Counted from the stretch's first letter, positions 1 through 6,749 are shown. The stretch is DNA of 13,016 bases from Chloroflexota bacterium (GCA_017885485.1 JAFNFZ010000328.1:4418-17433), one strand, 5' to 3'. The notes: generated from the letters alone by a model not told the origin. Made by a program: numbers and translations.

Positions 1-369
1 GCGATTCTTCTTGTGTTGACTGAGTGGTTCATGCTCCTCGTGCAGTATCTCCCCAGTCTTTGCATCCTTGACAACCTGGTGCCACTCATACTTCTCTCGG
101 TCAATGGTTCTCTGTTCGTGAACAACATTCTTCAGTGTGGGATCACCGCTAGACTTCCTGCGACTAATCATCTCCCTTATGAAGCGCCCATAGCCCCTTC
201 TCTTTTGCTTTGCCTCAGCCTTGGGGATTTCGATGCCCAATGTCACCAAGCCCCCTCTGGCATAGTCCTTCTTGGTGCAACCGCACTTTGGGCATTTTGT
301 GTCAGTCTGCTTCAGTTCCGTTTGGCATTCTGCACACCTTGCCCAAACCTCATCACCGTCCATTGTCAT
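1..369 (-). CDS. Zinc-ribbon protein, partial (C-terminus beyond window)
   Basis: An open frame of 123 codons runs from an ATG at 369 to the left edge with no stop, so the gene is cut by the window. Near the N-terminus it has two CxxC pairs (C12/C15 and C26/C29, the second followed by C31), the pattern of a small zinc ribbon. The rest is charged and lysine/arginine rich with no domain I recognise. It starts 10 bases after the stop of the subtilisin-like gene and is read in the same direction, so it is probably co-transcribed with it. A second ATG two codons later (363) is an alternative start; neither has a strong Shine-Dalgarno site. Function unknown; zinc binding is inferred from the cysteine spacing only. 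Confidence 0.7.
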   Translation of the reverse strand, partial: MTMDGDEVWARCAECQTELKQTDTKCPKCGCTKKDYARGGLVTLGIEIPKAEAKQKRRGYGRFIREMISRRKSSGDPTLKNVVHEQRTIDREKYEWHQVVKDAKTGEILHEEHEPLSQHKKNR

Positions 370-379
370 ATCCCAACGG

Positions 380-1717
380 CTATTTCTTCAAACGGCTCAC
401 CAGCAGGACTGTCCCACCCAATCCCACCGATCCCCCTATGGAGAGCAGTGCCCAGACGGGCAGCAAGGTGCTCGTCTCTTCAGCCACGGGCTGAGTCACT
501 GGCGGCTCGTCGAACTCTTGAGGCAACCTCTTCAAAGGGACACCTATCTCCACATGCTTTGGCCACTCGATGACCAGGGGGATTGGGACGACCGTGGGGA
601 AGGGCGGTAGTGCTGGTTCAATCACCGGCTCGGGCTCGATTATTGGTTCTGGTATAGGCTCCGGCGGCAATGGCTCTGGTTCGAGAATAGGTGGCGGCTC
701 TGGAATAGGCGGGGGTTCTGGTTCTGGCTCAGGATACGGGAGGTCAGGGTCTGTTGGTGGTGGTTCAGGAGGCGGTGGTACATACGGCGCTTCTGGCAGG
801 CCGCAGGCCGCCCACGCGTCGATAATTCCATACCCTGTGAGCCAGTCTCTGCCCTCTGCCTCTACATCTTTGGCGGTCGCACATATCTGGTCTCTGATTT
901 GTTGGTTGGTCCACTCGGGATGCGCCTGTATCATGAGGCAGGCCAACCCTGCGACGACGGGGGCTGTGAGTGAACTGCCAGACTGGACCGTGTACCCCCC
1001 GCCCAGTTCGGTCGTGTACATATCCTTGCCATAGGCGCAGACCTCAACCCACGGGCCAGTTGAGCTTCCCGCCCACTTGTCATACCAGTCGACATTCCCC
1101 ACAGCGATGACGGTATCATAGGCAGCAGGATAGGTGGTTCGGTCGATGTCCACCCCACCATTATCGTTTCCTGCTCCCGCAACGATGATCACCCCTGCGT
1201 CCCAGGCTTTTTGCAGTTGGGTTTCCAGGGTACGGTTTGCAGCACAAGTGATTTCGATTGTGATGACATCTATCCCGTGGGCGACAGCCCAGGAAACCGC
1301 CCCGGCAATGTCTTCGATATATCCCGAGCCGGAGGCGTCAATGGTTTTCAGGGCATAGAGTTCCACTCCGGGTGCCATGCCTACCAGTTGCGACTCGTCT
1401 CCCAATGCTGCACAGGCCATGCCGGCACATATCGTCCCGTGTCCATTGTCGTCCATCGGGTCGCTGTCATGGTTGACGAAGTCCCAGCCGCCGGCGTAAG
1501 CATCCGCCAAGTCAGGGTGAGTGTAGTCAACCCCACTGTCGATCATGGCCAGCTTCACGCCTTCCCCAGTGATGTTCTCGGAATGGACCCTATCTGCCCC
1601 TGTCCATAGGGCATTGAATGAGGTGCAGTAGTCATCGGAGGTATCGGCAGAGGCGTTCTGGGGGATGGCCAGCCAAAGGGCGAGGGATAGTGCTGCGACA
1701 ATCAGGATGTGTTTCAT
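380..1717 (-). CDS. Membrane-anchored subtilisin-like (S8) serine protease
   Basis: 445 residues. A signal peptide covers about residues 1-24 (hydrophobic core, then NASA before the likely cleavage site). The S8 peptidase domain spans about 25-305, with Asp60 in AMIDSGVDYTHPD, His93 in DDNGHGT, oxyanion Asn184 in GAGN and catalytic Ser249 in GSSLTAP, a variant of GTSMAxP. No I9 propeptide is visible between signal and catalytic domain. Residues 311-380 form a Pro/Glu-rich stalk. A hydrophobic segment at about 418-440 ends in SRLKK, typical of a C-terminal membrane anchor. The protein should therefore be exported and held at the cell surface, where it would cleave external or envelope proteins. 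It follows an integrase remnant and precedes a zinc-ribbon gene. The start is ATG with a weak ribosome site (GGTGAAG). A secreted protease inside a mobile element is unusual; its substrate is unknown. Confidence 0.92.
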   Translation of the reverse strand: MKHILIVAALSLALWLAIPQNASADTSDDYCTSFNALWTGADRVHSENITGEGVKLAMIDSGVDYTHPDLADAYAGGWDFVNHDSDPMDDNGHGTICAGMACAALGDESQLVGMAPGVELYALKTIDASGSGYIEDIAGAVSWAVAHGIDVITIEITCAANRTLETQLQKAWDAGVIIVAGAGNDNGGVDIDRTTYPAAYDTVIAVGNVDWYDKWAGSSTGPWVEVCAYGKDMYTTELGGGYTVQSGSSLTAPVVAGLACLMIQAHPEWTNQQIRDQICATAKDVEAEGRDWLTGYGIIDAWAACGLPEAPYVPPPPEPPPTDPDLPYPEPEPEPPPIPEPPPILEPEPLPPEPIPEPIIEPEPVIEPALPPFPTVVPIPLVIEWPKHVEIGVPLKRLPQEFDEPPVTQPVAEETSTLLPVWALLSIGGSVGLGGTVLLVSRLKK

Positions 1718-1770
1718 ATCACTTCACCAGATGCCCCCGGGACAGCCATTGCGGGCTCAGCGGTATCATT

Positions 1771-1902
1771 CTACTCCTTCAGTCCCAGATGGTCACAGGG
1801 CGCATCTGTGAGGTTCTGCTCCACGCCCAGATATCTCTCCGTGGTCTGGATCGAACTATGCCCGAGTGAGAGCTGTATCTGCTCAAGTCCCGCGGCTCCC
1901 TT
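1771..1902 (-). pseudogene. Tyrosine recombinase C-terminal remnant
   Basis: One minus-strand frame reads a stretch typical of integrase C-termini: GLEQIQLSLGHSSIQTTERY followed by LGVEQNLTDAPCDHLGLKE and a TAG stop. It keeps the conserved GH (box III histidine) and the nucleophile-type tyrosine in TTERY. The catalytic arginines, the lysine and the whole N-terminal and core regions are missing. The frame stays open to about 1957 but has no ATG, GTG or TTG start and loses resemblance to integrases upstream of residue KGAAG, so it cannot be a working recombinase. It lies between the ImmA/IrrE-type gene and the protease. It is most simply a relic of an earlier integration or of an insertion or deletion between elements. 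Confidence 0.75.
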
Positions 1903-1960
1903 GGTTGGGTGACTACCAGGGATCTCTCCATTATGGCTGTTTCCATTTTCCTCTCCTCCT

Positions 1961-2332
1961 CTATTTGCTCAGGGACAGCAGAACCTGACCGAGCGCCTCC
2001 GCCCTGGGCTCCTGGATTGCCCGAAGCTCCTCATTCATGATGAGTTCCCCACTGTCGGTGATACTGCACTGGCCACCCAGGCGCCCCGAATGTAGAAAAT
2101 AATGGCCGAGTTCGTGGGCAATCGTCTCTCGGTATTCCTGCTGGCCTCTCCCACTAGGCAGAACAATCACGTCGCCATCGAGAATGCCCTTGACGTGACC
2201 GCCGGGGCATGGTGGCCCCATGACAATCTCGATGTCCTCTCTTGCGGCAATCTCCTCTACCGACAATCCCCGGCATTCGCGCAGGATGCTCTTTAGGCAT
2301 GGGTACTGCCTGCCCATCCCATCTATGTTCAT
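1961..2332 (-). CDS. ImmA/IrrE-family metallo-endopeptidase
   Basis: 123 residues, about the length of ICEBs1 ImmA. The zinc-protease signature HELGHYFLH sits in the sequence ETIAHELGHYFLHSGR, giving two zinc-ligand histidines and the catalytic Glu of HExxH. In this family the peptidase cleaves a phage or ICE repressor, or a related regulator, to release element gene expression; IrrE/PprI does the same to DdrO in Deinococcus. The start is an ATG with an AAGGGAGG ribosome site about 10 bases upstream. It follows the small HTH gene by 24 bases and shares its promoter. No Xre-type repressor is next to it, so its target is unclear; the small HTH protein or a repressor outside the window are candidates. 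Cytoplasmic. Confidence 0.88.
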   Translation of the reverse strand: MNIDGMGRQYPCLKSILRECRGLSVEEIAAREDIEIVMGPPCPGGHVKGILDGDVIVLPSGRGQQEYRETIAHELGHYFLHSGRLGGQCSITDSGELIMNEELRAIQEPRAEALGQVLLSLSK

Positions 2333-2356
2333 TCGGCCTAACCTCCCTTGGTGTGC

Positions 2357-2527
2357 CTATTTCCTCAGTCCCTGCTTCTTTATCCTGTCCACTTCCTCTT
2401 GGGTGATACGAACCGTTCGATGTCCAAGTGGGAGTGCCTTAATCTTGCCAGCTTTGATCCACCGCTTGACTGTGGCAACACTGACCTGGAATTCCTTCGC
2501 TACCTGGGCGATCGTATATGTTGGCAT
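2357..2527 (-). CDS. Small HTH DNA-binding protein (excisionase/MerR-like)
   Basis: 56 residues, start ATG at 2527 with an AGAAGGAG ribosome site five bases upstream. The sequence IAQVAKEFQVSVATVKRWIK followed by AGKIKALPLGHRTVRIT is a textbook winged helix-turn-helix of the HTH_17/excisionase type: helix, turn, recognition helix, then a wing ending in a short strand, with a final helix EEVDRIKK. These proteins act as recombination directionality factors or as small repressors/activators. It is the first gene after a strong promoter and precedes an ImmA/IrrE peptidase, which suggests a regulatory role for this left module rather than excision alone. One of three HTH proteins of this type in the window. 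Confidence 0.85.
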   Translation of the reverse strand: MPTYTIAQVAKEFQVSVATVKRWIKAGKIKALPLGHRTVRITQEEVDRIKKQGLRK

Positions 2528-2557
2528 GTGACTCCTTCTGTATACTTATTGCTATTT

Positions 2558-2586
2558 ATAGTACGCGTGGGAGGGGGGTTTGTCAA
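2558..2586 (-). promoter_or_regulatory. Strong sigma-70-type promoter of the left operon
   Basis: On the minus strand, TTGACA (2586-2581) is separated by exactly 17 bases from TACTAT (2563-2558). The predicted start of transcription is near 2551, giving a leader of about 25 bases to the HTH gene at 2527. The C-rich spacer is unusual but the spacing is ideal. Confidence 0.75.
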
Positions 2587-2606
2587 GAGGGTTTTACAGG
2601 GGATTT

Positions 2607-2621
2607 GTGTCACTGTGACAC
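2607..2621. promoter_or_regulatory. Perfect palindrome GTGTCACTGTGACAC, probable operator
   Basis: Six-base arms GTGTCA and TGACAC around CTG, lying about 20 bases upstream of the -35 box of the left promoter. The position and perfect symmetry fit a binding site for a dimeric regulator. TGTCA/TGACA half-sites also occur at the integrase-side promoter (10687-10701). Confidence 0.5.
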
Positions 2622-2654
2622 TTAATGGGAGGAGGAGGCATGAGGGATAATGCC

Positions 2655-2696
2655 CCTTGCCGGGCAGTGTGAGGGAAGACCACTTGCCCGGCAAGG
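2655..2696. repeat. 12-bp perfect inverted repeat, 18-base loop
   Basis: CCTTGCCGGGCA (2655-2666) pairs exactly with TGCCCGGCAAGG (2685-2696). It sits 31 bases beyond the stop of the beta-helix gene and upstream of the left promoter. It could form a GC-rich hairpin at the end of the upstream transcript, but no run of T follows on either strand, so it is not a standard intrinsic terminator. It may be an RNA 3'-end stabiliser, a factor-assisted terminator or a protein-binding site. Confidence 0.6.
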
Positions 2697-2727
2697 TTAT
2701 CGAAGCGGTAACACCGGAAGGAGATGA

Positions 2728-4326
2728 CTAGCTTCCAGGGGGCGCAGTGGTGCCATACCAGTTATCTTCGACTGTCATGTGTTGATATGGCGTCAATCCT
2801 ATATTCTCCAATCTCTGTATGAATGTTGAGGTACTGTAGGCTTCTGCCCAATAAGTCCAATTGCCGTACACATAGCAGAGTGTCCGAGGGACTCCCCTTA
2901 TGCCTACTGCAGCCTGGGATGCAGACTTGAAGGTGTTGTGGTGGATCCGGATATCGCCACCTGCTGCTACCGCGGCATCAGGTCCAGAACTGAAGCCCCA
3001 CGATGGATTGTCGTTCCCACCATGCTGGTCGTACATGGTATTAGTGGCATTGGCCTCGAAGTAGTTCCAGTAGGAATCGGCATTGACCTCATGATACGGT
3101 GATAATGGGTCGCGTTCCCCTGAAACATGATGCCGGTTCCAGTCGAATTTATTGCAGTATATCTTGGCCGTTGATTGCATCAGCGACAATCCATAACCGT
3201 AGCCTGTCTTCTGGCAGTTGTGGAAGTAGTTATGATGGAACTCTCCAATCCCAACAGAGGATAGGCCAGAGATCCCATCGTAGTAGTAGGTAATGCCGGC
3301 AAATGGCCAATTGTAGACCTCACAGTTCGTAACTGTGATGTACTTGCCACTTTCGAATCGGATACCAGTGAAGTTGCCATTACCTGCTTCAGTTCCCGAT
3401 TGGCCACCGCGAAGCCGTATGCCTGTCACAGTCTGATGGCCACTGACACAGCGGAAGAGTGGTAGAAAACCGCTGGTGTTGTGGTCATGGTACAGTAGGG
3501 CTCCAGACGAGCCCGCGTTGCCGCGGTCAGAGGCCAATCTCACCCCAGAGGGGATGCCCAAATAGGTATTGCCACTCATGTCTATTTGTGCCGTGCCTAC
3601 GACGAAGATAGTCTGGCCGGAAGTGGCAGGGGTTGCCCCACTGGATAGGTGGGCGACGAGTTCTGCCTTGGTGGTGATGATATGGTCGCCTGTGGTCACG
3701 ATGCTGGGATAACCCGAACCCCCACCGATGGGACCGCTGGTGATGTTGTATCCGTAACGGTTGTAGTTATTCGCACCATAGAGGGGGCCACTAGCGGTTA
3801 TGAAACTTGATGTGGTTTCCCCACCGGTGGCGACAATGTAGGCAGTCCCATGAACATAGACTCCTGTGGGATGAACACTCCAATCAGGAGTAATCATCTT
3901 GATTTCAAAATAGTCACCTTCCGATACCGGGATCATCAACCCTGCATTGGAGAATGGGTTGACTCTCTCGGTAAACCCGACAGTCCCGATCTCGTAGTCT
4001 GTTGCCTCTCCTGAATCCCCTTTGGTCAATCGTAGGTAGACCGCAGCAGTCGCCGCGCCAGTAGCCAAGGTAGTCTGGACAAACACCGAACCATAATAGG
4101 ACCGGATAAATCCAGTATAAGGAATATATGCCCTGCAATAGCCTTCGGTGGTCTGCATCTGCGCAGAATACAGAAGCCCGAAGTAGTAAACGCTAGAGTG
4201 CCCGGGGTTTGTGGCATAGCACTCATTCGTAATGGTGTAGTTGCCAGCATCCGCAAAGTTGGGATGGGGTGAGGCAGACACGATGTGTTCGGCAAGATAA
4301 CGACTACATGGTAGATTAACAGTCAT
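2728..4326 (-). CDS. Jelly-roll plus right-handed beta-helix protein (tail-spike or adhesin type)
   Basis: 532 residues. The frame can extend to a TTG at 4347, but the ATG at 4326 has an AGGAG ribosome site at good distance and leaves the neighbour undisturbed, so it was chosen. Residues about 50-165 look like a beta-sandwich of the kind seen in phage-encoded surface proteins (IPYTGFIRSYYGSVFV, then NPFSNAGLMIPVSEGDYFEI). From about 210 to the end the sequence has the features of a pectate-lyase-like parallel beta-helix: IITTKAELVAHL, PSGVRLASDRGNAGSSGALL, VTGIRLRGG, ITVTNCEVYNWPFAGI, EFHHNYFHNC and IRIHHNTFKSASQAAVGIRG, with repeating N and H turns. Such proteins bind or degrade surface polysaccharides as phage tail spikes or as exported enzymes. 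No signal peptide is seen. No other tail gene is in the window. Last gene of its operon, 9 bases after the zinc-ribbon gene. Confidence 0.78.
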   Translation of the reverse strand: MTVNLPCSRYLAEHIVSASPHPNFADAGNYTITNECYATNPGHSSVYYFGLLYSAQMQTTEGYCRAYIPYTGFIRSYYGSVFVQTTLATGAATAAVYLRLTKGDSGEATDYEIGTVGFTERVNPFSNAGLMIPVSEGDYFEIKMITPDWSVHPTGVYVHGTAYIVATGGETTSSFITASGPLYGANNYNRYGYNITSGPIGGGSGYPSIVTTGDHIITTKAELVAHLSSGATPATSGQTIFVVGTAQIDMSGNTYLGIPSGVRLASDRGNAGSSGALLYHDHNTSGFLPLFRCVSGHQTVTGIRLRGGQSGTEAGNGNFTGIRFESGKYITVTNCEVYNWPFAGITYYYDGISGLSSVGIGEFHHNYFHNCQKTGYGYGLSLMQSTAKIYCNKFDWNRHHVSGERDPLSPYHEVNADSYWNYFEANATNTMYDQHGGNDNPSWGFSSGPDAAVAAGGDIRIHHNTFKSASQAAVGIRGVPRTLCYVYGNWTYWAEAYSTSTFIQRLENIGLTPYQHMTVEDNWYGTTAPPGS

Positions 4327-4334
4327 GATTACTC

Positions 4335-5057
4335 CTATTTGTCCCAACCATTCCGTATATTTTCTTCTTCAACCTCAGACAGGGATTCACCCTGCCAATT
4401 CCTCTCCCGCCGCGGCCTCTTGAGCAACAGCCGTGTGAGTTTCTTCAAGGATTCCTCATCGAAACCTCGTGGCATATTGACAAAGATAAACTTGCCTTCG
4501 ACGGCCTTGTTATTGCAGCGCTCACACAGGAGCAGCATGTTCTTGTGTAAAAAGTTGACCGCCCCGCACTGGGGGCACAAAGCCACCCAACGCCCACGGA
4601 ATATGCGACCTTCCGCTCTACTGGCATCAGAGACCTTCCCCGAGAGCAGGCCGAGGCGGGGTTCGGGCTTCTCAGGGTCGCCCCTGAAGTCGTCCCACCA
4701 TTCGAGTGAATCCAGTTTGGCCGGCACGTCCTTCTCAAAGTACCAAAACCGCTTCTCTTCAGGCCGGGATGATAGTTCGGCTTCGATGGCCACTTTATTG
4801 ACGGGGAACTGCACCAGGAGCAGCTTCCCGCCTGCCTTCCTGTTATGACAAGCCGGGCACATAAACAGCCCGTCTTGCCGGGCATCCCAGACGGTGCCGC
4901 AGGAACCATCGGGGCAGAACACGCTCCAGACGCCCTTGCTCACGAAGGCCTTGACCCGTCGGTCAGTAACAAGGCAATCCGAGCCTGGCACGACCTCCAG
5001 CTCCTGCTGGCCTATGAGGGTGGTGGTGAAGTCTTCACCGTGCATTATCTTCGTCAT
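4335..5057 (-). CDS. Protein with two tandem zinc-ribbon modules
   Basis: 240 residues from the ATG at 5057, which has a GAGGAG site seven bases upstream; a longer frame to 5138 has no ribosome site and overlaps the preceding gene deeply. It contains two copies of one module: G-x-W-x3-CP...C, 13 residues, CxxC-x-N, then a G-x5-V-x-(F/M)P strand, an acidic helix and R-x-W. Copy 1 uses C48, C53, C67 and C70; copy 2 uses C161, C164, C178 and C181. Each copy ends in an Arg-x-Trp motif (RFW at 103-105, RNW at 219-221), and a WWDDF segment (120-124) precedes copy 2. The neighbouring upstream gene carries a third copy. Zinc binding is inferred; I know of no named family for the module. The C-terminus is acidic. 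The stop lies 8 bases before the beta-helix start. Confidence 0.72.
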   Translation of the reverse strand: MTKIMHGEDFTTTLIGQQELEVVPGSDCLVTDRRVKAFVSKGVWSVFCPDGSCGTVWDARQDGLFMCPACHNRKAGGKLLLVQFPVNKVAIEAELSSRPEEKRFWYFEKDVPAKLDSLEWWDDFRGDPEKPEPRLGLLSGKVSDASRAEGRIFRGRWVALCPQCGAVNFLHKNMLLLCERCNNKAVEGKFIFVNMPRGFDEESLKKLTRLLLKRPRRERNWQGESLSEVEEENIRNGWDK

Positions 5058-5439
5058 CGTCAATCTCCTCAATGGCACCTGGAGCCGGATCGAGGGCCGA
5101 ATCCCAATCCGCCCCCGGTGCCTGTTCAATATCATCATTCGGTGACCATTCCCAGTTGCGACTTGGCAATGGCAGCGCCATGAGCTCTCTCTCGATTCGC
5201 TTTCGCCCCCTCGGGAAGCAAACAGTAATCAACTGACCATTTACAGTGGAATTCCTGCACCCTATGCAGAAGAATGTTGCCGATAACGTGACTGGTGTCA
5301 GGCACGAGCAGGCCGGGCACTTTGCACGCCAGATGCCACGCGAGACACACGCAGGAACTGAGACACCTTCAGCCACAGCGGCCATCGTCCACGGCGGGGA
5401 ATACCTGTTGAGATCGTCCCAATACATAAGTGGCCCCAT
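5035..5439 (-). CDS. Single zinc-ribbon module protein, paralogue of the next gene
   Basis: 134 residues. It carries one copy of the module found twice in the downstream protein: YWDDL at 6-10, GIW at 35-37, CPAC at 41-44, FFCIGCRN at 56-63, NGQLITVCFP at 67-76, an Arg/Glu helix and SRNWEW at 93-98. An acidic tail (EEIDDDEDNAR) follows. C41, C44, C58 and C61 are the likely zinc ligands. It starts 5 bases after the stop of the coiled-coil gene and overlaps the next gene by 23 bases, so the two are probably translationally coupled. The ribosome site is weak (GGGAGA, 12 bases away); the Met at residue 5 is an alternative start. Function unknown; nucleic-acid or protein binding is possible. Confidence 0.7.
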   Translation of the reverse strand: MGPLMYWDDLNRYSPPWTMAAVAEGVSVPACVSRGIWRAKCPACSCLTPVTLSATFFCIGCRNSTVNGQLITVCFPRGRKRIERELMALPLPSRNWEWSPNDDIEQAPGADWDSALDPAPGAIEEIDDDEDNAR

Positions 5440-5444
5440 ACCGT

Positions 5445-6092
5445 CTAGAGTTCTCCCAGAGGCAAATTCTGCAGATAGGCGTCATCAGGGAGAGTCCCTA
5501 GGGCATCCACAAAGTCAAAGTGGTCATGGCCTGGGACACGCGGGATTGCTTCTAGATTGAAGCGGAAGAGATATTGCCCCAGCAGCCGCTCTAATGACGC
5601 CGCCGTTCTGCGACCATCAAATGCCCTTCGGACTCGTTCATCACCGCCAAGCCGGTAGACAATTGGGAGCGCCTTCTCATTGGCCGAGACAACCGCTGCG
5701 ATCTTTTCGGTGAGTGCGGCCACCGCAGCATCAACTTCGGCCGCGGCCTCTGCCCGTTCCCCAATAATCGCCTTCAACTCCTCGATGTCCTTGGTTCGCT
5801 TCTCCACGAGCACCAGTCTGCGGCTGGAGTCAAGTCGCTCGGATAAGTTGGCCTTGGCCGCCTCCAGGATCTCGATCTGCGAATCAACCTCGATTAGCCG
5901 CTTCCCCGCCCGCTTCAGCTCGGCTGTCGCATCCCGCTGCAGATCCAGAACGCTCCGGGCTGCCAAATCAGCCTTGAGTGCCAGCAGTCCGGTTCTCTCC
6001 TCTCGAAGGTTCTCCAGGTCATGCTGCAGAACTTCCGAGGTCCTCTCGTTTAACTCCTGTCGCCTTTCCCCTTCAGTTAGGGTTATCGTCAT
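5445..6092 (-). CDS. Coiled-coil protein of unknown function
   Basis: 215 residues. Residues about 5-140 are rich in Glu, Leu, Lys, Arg and Ala with a heptad-like pattern and no helix breakers, so a long coiled coil is likely. Residues 150-215 form a different segment (VYRLGGDERVRRAFDGRRTA and a C-terminal region with PRVPGHDHFDFVDALGTLPD). There is no signal peptide or membrane segment. The start ATG has an AAGGGAGAAG ribosome site six bases upstream. It overlaps the 40-residue gene before it by 20 bases. It could be a scaffold, a structural or a DNA-associated protein of the element; nothing in the sequence decides among these. Confidence 0.72.
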   Translation of the reverse strand: MTITLTEGERRQELNERTSEVLQHDLENLREERTGLLALKADLAARSVLDLQRDATAELKRAGKRLIEVDSQIEILEAAKANLSERLDSSRRLVLVEKRTKDIEELKAIIGERAEAAAEVDAAVAALTEKIAAVVSANEKALPIVYRLGGDERVRRAFDGRRTAASLERLLGQYLFRFNLEAIPRVPGHDHFDFVDALGTLPDDAYLQNLPLGEL

Positions 6093-6195
6093 TGGCTTCT
6101 CCCTTCATTTTCTTCTGTTCCGTTAGTAGCCGCCGCTTGAGCTTCCTTTTGTCCTTGCCAGTCTTGAGACTATCTACTATCCGCCGCTCTCCCAT
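6073..6195 (-). CDS. 40-residue basic microprotein
   Basis: The frame starts at ATG 6195 with an AGAGGA ribosome site six bases upstream and ends in TGA at 6073. The peptide is lysine/arginine rich (KTGKDKRKLKRRLLTEQKKM) and probably helical. It overlaps the start of the coiled-coil gene by 20 bases, so translation coupling is plausible. It may be a genuine small protein or a coupling leader for the following gene. No known family is recognised. Confidence 0.5.
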   Translation of the reverse strand: MGERRIVDSLKTGKDKRKLKRRLLTEQKKMKGEANDDNPN

Positions 6196-6518
6196 GCTGT
6201 CCTCTGAATATTTGCATTATGTCTAGTTGGGTTTGAAAAATGCTTTTGAAAATATCTCCCTAGGGTTAGCCTCATACTTCTCTCTTGTGCATCCTCCCGA
6301 ATGAGATTTCGACCTGCCCCCCCCTGCCGGCCCGGGGATAGTGCCATAACCCACCACCTCAATACGGGACTAACCTTGTATCGTTCGCATATCGGATCTT
6401 GTGCGCAGTTACCCAAGCACAAAACAGGCCCATCACATCTGTCCTATAGGATGCTTCATGCCTAGAGGGCCAATTATAGCCTTGTCCTGAGCGTGGGCCG
6501 AGCATGGCGATATCTTCC
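6196..6518. other. Gene-poor stretch within the accessory operon
   Basis: No well-supported gene fills these 323 bases. They contain a weak 60-residue frame (see 6359-6541), a run of eight C at about 6317-6324 followed by CCGGCCCGGGG, and a minus-strand TATAAT at 6478-6473 without a matching -35 box. A minus-strand CATAAT lies just upstream of the ribosome site of the 40-residue gene, also without a good -35. The stretch may hold decayed coding sequence. Confidence 0.4.
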
Positions 6519-6541
6519 CTACCGAAAGTCATTCCTCTCAC
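6359..6541 (-). CDS. Possible small protein of 60 residues
   Basis: A frame begins with GTG at 6541, or ATG at 6532, inside the end of the preceding small coiled-coil gene and stops at 6359. It reads FGREDIAMLGPRSGQGYNWP and later VMGLFCAWVTAHKIRYANDT. No conserved motif is recognised and the ribosome site is poor, but the overlap with the preceding gene and the balanced composition make a coupled gene possible. It could equally be the remnant of a longer protein. Confidence 0.28.
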   Translation of the reverse strand: MRGMTFGREDIAMLGPRSGQGYNWPSRHEASYRTDVMGLFCAWVTAHKIRYANDTRLVPY

Positions 6542-6749
6542 CCCGCCACCATGCCGTCCATACTACGATCTCTTCAGGTGTGGCCTTCCTCCTGCGCCTT
6601 CTTGGTCTGGAGTTGATCAAGGCGTGTAATCTCTTTAATTTCGTGTAGAGGTTGGCAACTTCCCGTTCTCGATCCCGAAGCTCACGAATATGTTGCTCGG
6701 GCTGGATCCGCGATTGGATGGTTTGTAGACGCTGGGCCAGTCTACTCAT
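6519..6749 (-). CDS. Small basic coiled-coil protein
   Basis: 76 residues, ATG start with a GGAGG ribosome site six bases upstream, overlapping the stop of the preceding HGGxSTG-like gene by 8 bases. The N-terminal two thirds is a predicted amphipathic helix (LAQRLQTIQSRI, HIRELRDREREVANLYTKLK). A strongly basic patch RPRRRRRK follows, and a Trp-rich end (VVWTAWWRGERND). The basic patch suggests binding to nucleic acid. No known family recognised. Confidence 0.62.
   Translation of the reverse strand: MSRLAQRLQTIQSRIQPEQHIRELRDREREVANLYTKLKRLHALINSRPRRRRRKATPEEIVVWTAWWRGERNDFR

Noticed and set aside
13..573. Plus-strand frame of 186 codons at the left edge
   Set aside because: It lies opposite the zinc-ribbon gene and the end of the protease, has no ribosome site and no recognisable protein pattern.
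570..1034. Plus-strand frame rich in Gly and Ser (154 codons)
   Set aside because: It is the antisense of the Pro/Glu-rich stalk of the subtilisin-like protease; the repeats are the complement of Pro codons and there is no ribosome site.
1779..1946. 55-codon minus-strand frame with a very good ribosome site (GGAGGAGAGG)
   Set aside because: It overlaps the integrase relic in another frame and has no protein-like pattern; the conserved signal is in the other frame. Kept as a comment only, since an orphan ribosome site is expected after gene decay.
6177..6422. Minus-strand frame of 81 codons
   Set aside because: It crosses a run of G, overlaps the ribosome site of the 40-residue gene and has no ribosome site of its own.
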